Origin: Coriobacteriia bacterium
Lineage (GTDB): Bacteria > Actinomycetota > Coriobacteriia > Coriobacteriales > Atopobiaceae
DNA: 35,495 nt
Assembly: GCA_030530145.1 (NCBI GenBank)
Contig: JAUMVN010000024.1
Location: 1 to 35,495, forward strand
Reading direction: 5' to 3'
The first letter of the stretch is position 1, and each line of letters opens with the position of its first letter. Of this stretch, positions 33,379-35,495 are shown in pieces. Both the position numbers and the translations under genes were made by a program. The notes under the pieces are model-generated. The model saw only the letters and a list, made by a program, of their open reading frames with translations. It was not told where the DNA came from and searched no databases.

Positions 33379-33411
33379 CTGGCCTTATCCGTTCTATGCA
33401 GCTGGCCTTAT
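33379..33411. promoter_or_regulatory. direct repeats, possible PdxR operator
   Basis: CTGGCCTTAT occurs at 33379-33388 and again at 33402-33411, 23 bp apart, about two helical turns. MocR/PdxR regulators commonly bind direct repeats between pdxR and pdxS. The first copy also overlaps the pdxR ribosome binding site, so binding there would directly limit pdxR expression. The site is a by-eye inference. Confidence 0.45.
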
Positions 33412-33443
33412 TCTGACCTGGTCATTTTCTCATAGTCTGGGCA

Positions 33444-33472
33444 TTTAGCCACAGCCAGATTGCGCCTATTCT
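33444..33472 (+). promoter_or_regulatory. candidate pdxS promoter
   Basis: TTTAGC (33444-33449) and TATTCT (33467-33472) are spaced by 17 nt, with a start predicted about 35 nt before the pdxS ATG. The -35 is weak, fitting a promoter activated by PdxR. Confidence 0.35.
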
Positions 33473-33514
33473 CTGGACCCATCGAACTGAAGCCGACCGA
33501 AGGAGCCCCGTCTT

Positions 33515-34408
33515 ATGGCAACCACCACCCAGACCCGCGAGGAGCGCGCCGCGCTCAACCGACAGCTCGCCCAGATGCTCAAGGGCGGCGTCATCATGGA
33601 CGTCACCACCCCTAAGCAGGCCCGCATTGCCGAGGAGGCCGGCGCCTGCGCCGTCATGGCCCTCGAGCGCATCCCTGCCGACATCCGCGCGGCCGGCGGC
33701 GTCTCCCGCATGAGCGACCCGGCCATGATCCGCGGTATCCAGGAGGCCGTCTCCATCCCCGTCATGGCCAAGTGCCGCATCGGTCACATCGCCGAGGCGC
33801 AGATCCTGCAGGCCATCCAGATCGACTACATCGACGAGTCCGAGGTCCTCTCCCCCGCCGACGACGTCTATCACATCGACAAGACCGCCTTTGACGTGCC
33901 GTTCGTTTGCGGTGCGCGCGACCTCGGCGAGGCGCTGCGCCGTGTGGCCGAGGGAGCCACGATGATCCGCACCAAGGGCGAGCCGGGCACCGGCGACGTC
34001 GTGCAGGCCGTTCGCCACATGCGCAAGATCCAGAAGCAGATTCGCGACGTCGAGGCCCTGCGCGAAGACGAGCTCTTCGAGGCCGCCAAGCAGCTCGCCG
34101 TGCCGGTCGAGCTCGTGCGCGAGGTCCACGCCACGGGCAAGCTCCCGGTCGTCAACTTCGCGGCGGGCGGCGTGGCGACCCCAGCGGACGCTGCGCTCAT
34201 GATGCAGCTCGGCGCCGAGGGCGTCTTCGTCGGGTCCGGCATCTTCAAGTCTGGCGACCCGGCCCGCCGCGCGGCGGCCATCGTCAAGGCTGTGGCCAAC
34301 TTCGAGGACGCGGCGCTAATCGCCAAGCTCTCCGAGAACCTCGGCGAGGCCATGGTCGGCATCAACGCGGACGAGATCCAGACCATCATGGAAGAGCGGG
34401 GCATCTAG
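33515..34408 (+). CDS. pdxS: pyridoxal 5'-phosphate synthase subunit PdxS
   Basis: 297 residues, normal for Pdx1/PdxS. Family blocks: [39 protein letters not shown], the active-site lysine in [29 protein letters not shown], and the phosphate-binding [17 protein letters not shown] and [15 protein letters not shown]. It condenses ribose 5-phosphate, glyceraldehyde 3-phosphate and ammonia from PdxT to give PLP. GAAGGAG precedes the ATG at 33515. Its stop overlaps the GTG of pdxT by one base (TAGTG). Confidence 0.98.
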   Translation: MATTTQTREERAALNRQLAQMLKGGVIMDVTTPKQARIAEEAGACAVMALERIPADIRAAGGVSRMSDPAMIRGIQEAVSIPVMAKCRIGHIAEAQILQAIQIDYIDESEVLSPADDVYHIDKTAFDVPFVCGARDLGEALRRVAEGATMIRTKGEPGTGDVVQAVRHMRKIQKQIRDVEALREDELFEAAKQLAVPVELVREVHATGKLPVVNFAAGGVATPADAALMMQLGAEGVFVGSGIFKSGDPARRAAAIVKAVANFEDAALIAKLSENLGEAMVGINADEIQTIMEERGI

Positions 34409-34980
34409 TGGGCACGACCGCGGTCCTCGCCGTCCAAGGGGCGTTCATCGAGCACGAGCAGGCACTCGCACGACTCGGCGAGAAGTGCGTCGAGCTGCGC
34501 CAGGCGGCCGACCTCGAGCAGGGCTTCGACCGGTTGGTGCTCCCCGGCGGCGAGTCGACCGTGCAGGGTAAGCTGTTGGACGAACTCGGGATGCTGGAGA
34601 CGCTGCGAGAGCGGATTCTTGAGGGGATGCCGGTGCTCGCGACCTGCGCGGGATTGATTCTTCTTGCCAAGCGCCTGGACGCGCACGACGACAAGAGGAC
34701 GCCGCGCCTGACCACGCTCGACGTGACGGTGCAGAGAAACGCCTACGGCCGGCAGCTCGGGAGCTTCCATGCGCGCGGAGCCGTGGCCGGCGTGGGCGAC
34801 GACGTCCCAATGACGTTCATCCGCGCGCCATACGTGGTCGAGGCGGGCGAAGGCGCCGAGGTGCTCGCCGAGGTCGACGGCCGCATCGTCGCCGTGCGAC
34901 AGGGAGCGCAGCTCGCGCTCGCCTTCCACCCCGAGCTCGACCCCGACCCCCGCATCCACGAGGCCTTTCTCGCCCTCTAA
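34408..34980 (+). CDS. pdxT: pyridoxal 5'-phosphate synthase glutaminase subunit PdxT
   Basis: 190 residues starting at GTG (34408), which overlaps the pdxS stop. The class I glutamine amidotransferase features are intact: LVLPGGEST oxyanion strand, the nucleophile cysteine in LATCAGLILLAK and the His-Glu pair in LAFHPELDPD. GSFHARG and FIRAPYV are PdxT-specific. It hydrolyses glutamine and channels ammonia to PdxS. Coupled translation with pdxS fits the 12:12 complex. Confidence 0.97.
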   Translation: MGTTAVLAVQGAFIEHEQALARLGEKCVELRQAADLEQGFDRLVLPGGESTVQGKLLDELGMLETLRERILEGMPVLATCAGLILLAKRLDAHDDKRTPRLTTLDVTVQRNAYGRQLGSFHARGAVAGVGDDVPMTFIRAPYVVEAGEGAEVLAEVDGRIVAVRQGAQLALAFHPELDPDPRIHEAFLAL

Positions 34981-35090
34981 GCCACAAGAAGCCGGCAGGC
35001 ATCGCGTGAGCAGCGCCTAAACCGCTTCAATCAAAAAATCAGACGTAATCCCCGCGCCAAAACGGGCCCAACGATTAGGTACAGCACACG

Positions 35091-35228
35091 AACTCTGACT
35101 TTTCGCACTTTAAAATCAGCATTGGCACTGTATGACGGGAACAACAAGCCCTGCCAACTGGGCAAACGCTATCGAAAATCATCGGGCTAATCATCAGAGC
35201 CAATTTCAAAGTGCGAAAAGTCAGAGTT
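35091..35228. repeat. 138-bp element with perfect 21-bp inverted ends
   Basis: The 21-nt sequence at 35091-35111 (AACTCTGACTTTTCGC, then ACTTT) is repeated exactly, inverted, at 35208-35228. The 96-nt interior has no credible ORF but contains a further nested pair, ATTGGC and GCCAAT, near its two ends. It looks like a MITE, an IS remnant or a structured RNA locus; I cannot tell which. It occupies the 337-nt gap after pdxT, together with the terminator at 35261. No direct target duplication is obvious. Confidence 0.75.
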
Positions 35229-35260
35229 TGCGTCTTCCAGCCCCGCATAGAGCCAAAATG

Positions 35261-35295
35261 AAAGGCCCCCGCAGTTCACAGCTGCGAGGGCCTTT
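35261..35295 (-). terminator. terminator of the right-edge minus-strand gene
   Basis: AAAGGCCCCCGCAG (35261-35274) pairs with CTGCGAGGGCCTTT (35282-35295) over 14 positions with one mismatch. On the minus strand it is followed by the T-rich CATTTTGG, 23 nt after the stop of the RGG-tailed protein. Confidence 0.75.
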
Positions 35296-35317
35296 CGCGT
35301 CCGGTTAACGCGCCGGA

Positions 35318-35495
35318 TTAGTAGCGCTTGCCGTAGCCGCCGCGGTTGCCGCCGCGGTCGTCACGGCCGCCGCGGTCGAAGCCGCCGCGGTTGCCGCCGA
35401 AGCCGCCGCGCCCGCCGCGGTCACCGCCGCGACGGTCGTCACGGCCGCCGCGGTCAAAACCGCCGCGCCCGCCGCGGTCATCACGGCCGCCGAAA
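35318..35495 (-). CDS. RGG-rich C-terminus, probably of a DEAD-box RNA helicase (partial)
   Basis: The minus-strand frame ending at TAA (35318-35320) is open to the window edge and codes for 58 residues made almost only of Gly, Arg, Asp, Phe and Asn, in repeats such as FGGRDDRGGRGGFDRGG, ending GGYGKRY. RGG-type tails of this kind are found on DEAD-box RNA helicases (DeaD/CsdA) of actinobacteria, where they bind RNA. Because the catalytic part lies outside the window, the assignment is an inference; another RGG-tailed RNA-binding protein is possible. Confidence 0.7.
   Translation of the reverse strand, partial: FGGRDDRGGRGGFDRGGRDDRRGGDRGGRGGFGGNRGGFDRGGRDDRGGNRGGYGKRY

Overview
The window is high-GC Gram-positive DNA. 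Strong AGGAGG-type ribosome binding sites, dense small operons, lactose/cellobiose-type PTS genes, PdxS/PdxT vitamin B6 synthesis and a type I-C CRISPR operon suggest a gut actinobacterium of the Coriobacteriia, Collinsella-like. This placement is inferred from gene content and base composition; no rRNA is present. The first ~4.2 kb (cas genes) is visibly less GC-rich than the rest.

Layout. 1-4007: leading part of a type I-C CRISPR-Cas operon on the minus strand (cas3, cas5, partial cas8c); the remaining cas genes and any array lie beyond the left edge. 4267-9106: fumarase, a SixA-like phosphatase fused to a CHAD domain, and a LysR regulator divergent from an EamA transporter, with a T-N11-A palindrome between them. 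9107-12482: two large hairpins, htpG, a mirrored four-copy repeat cluster and a spermidine-synthase-like protein. 12551-22306: a DUF554 membrane protein, then a TerB-domain protein, a BrxD-like ATPase, an amino acid permease and an Lhr-like helicase (BrxHI-like), followed by recQ. 22475-25757: flavin reductase, thpR, a Y-family polymerase with a candidate SOS box and a YolD-like partner, and a small membrane protein. 25862-31834: a beta-glucoside PTS operon (IIB, IIC, IIA, GH1 6-phospho-beta-glucosidase) divergent from its PRD/EIIA regulator. 31966-34980: pdxR divergent from pdxST. 34981-35495: a 138-bp element with perfect 21-bp inverted ends, a terminator, and the RGG-rich C-terminus of a probable DEAD-box RNA helicase.

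The most unusual signal is a protein-coding palindromic element. Two copies of a 67-nt core (60/67 identical) sit in the same reading frame inside the TerB-domain gene (14584-14724) and the Lhr-like helicase gene (18686-18798). Each core is flanked by long, near-perfect inverted arms whose sequence is different in each gene. The inner hairpins of the two cores differ by compensatory base-pair changes. The effect is an added peptide in two proteins of one putative defence module. A second pair of hairpins with a conserved core and unrelated arms lies at 9122-9368. The architecture recalls Rickettsia palindromic elements, but I recognise neither core.

Functionally, the TerB/BrxD/BrxHI-like set outside an obvious BREX locus is a candidate anti-phage or DNA-stress module; it lies ~9 kb from a CRISPR system and is followed by recQ.
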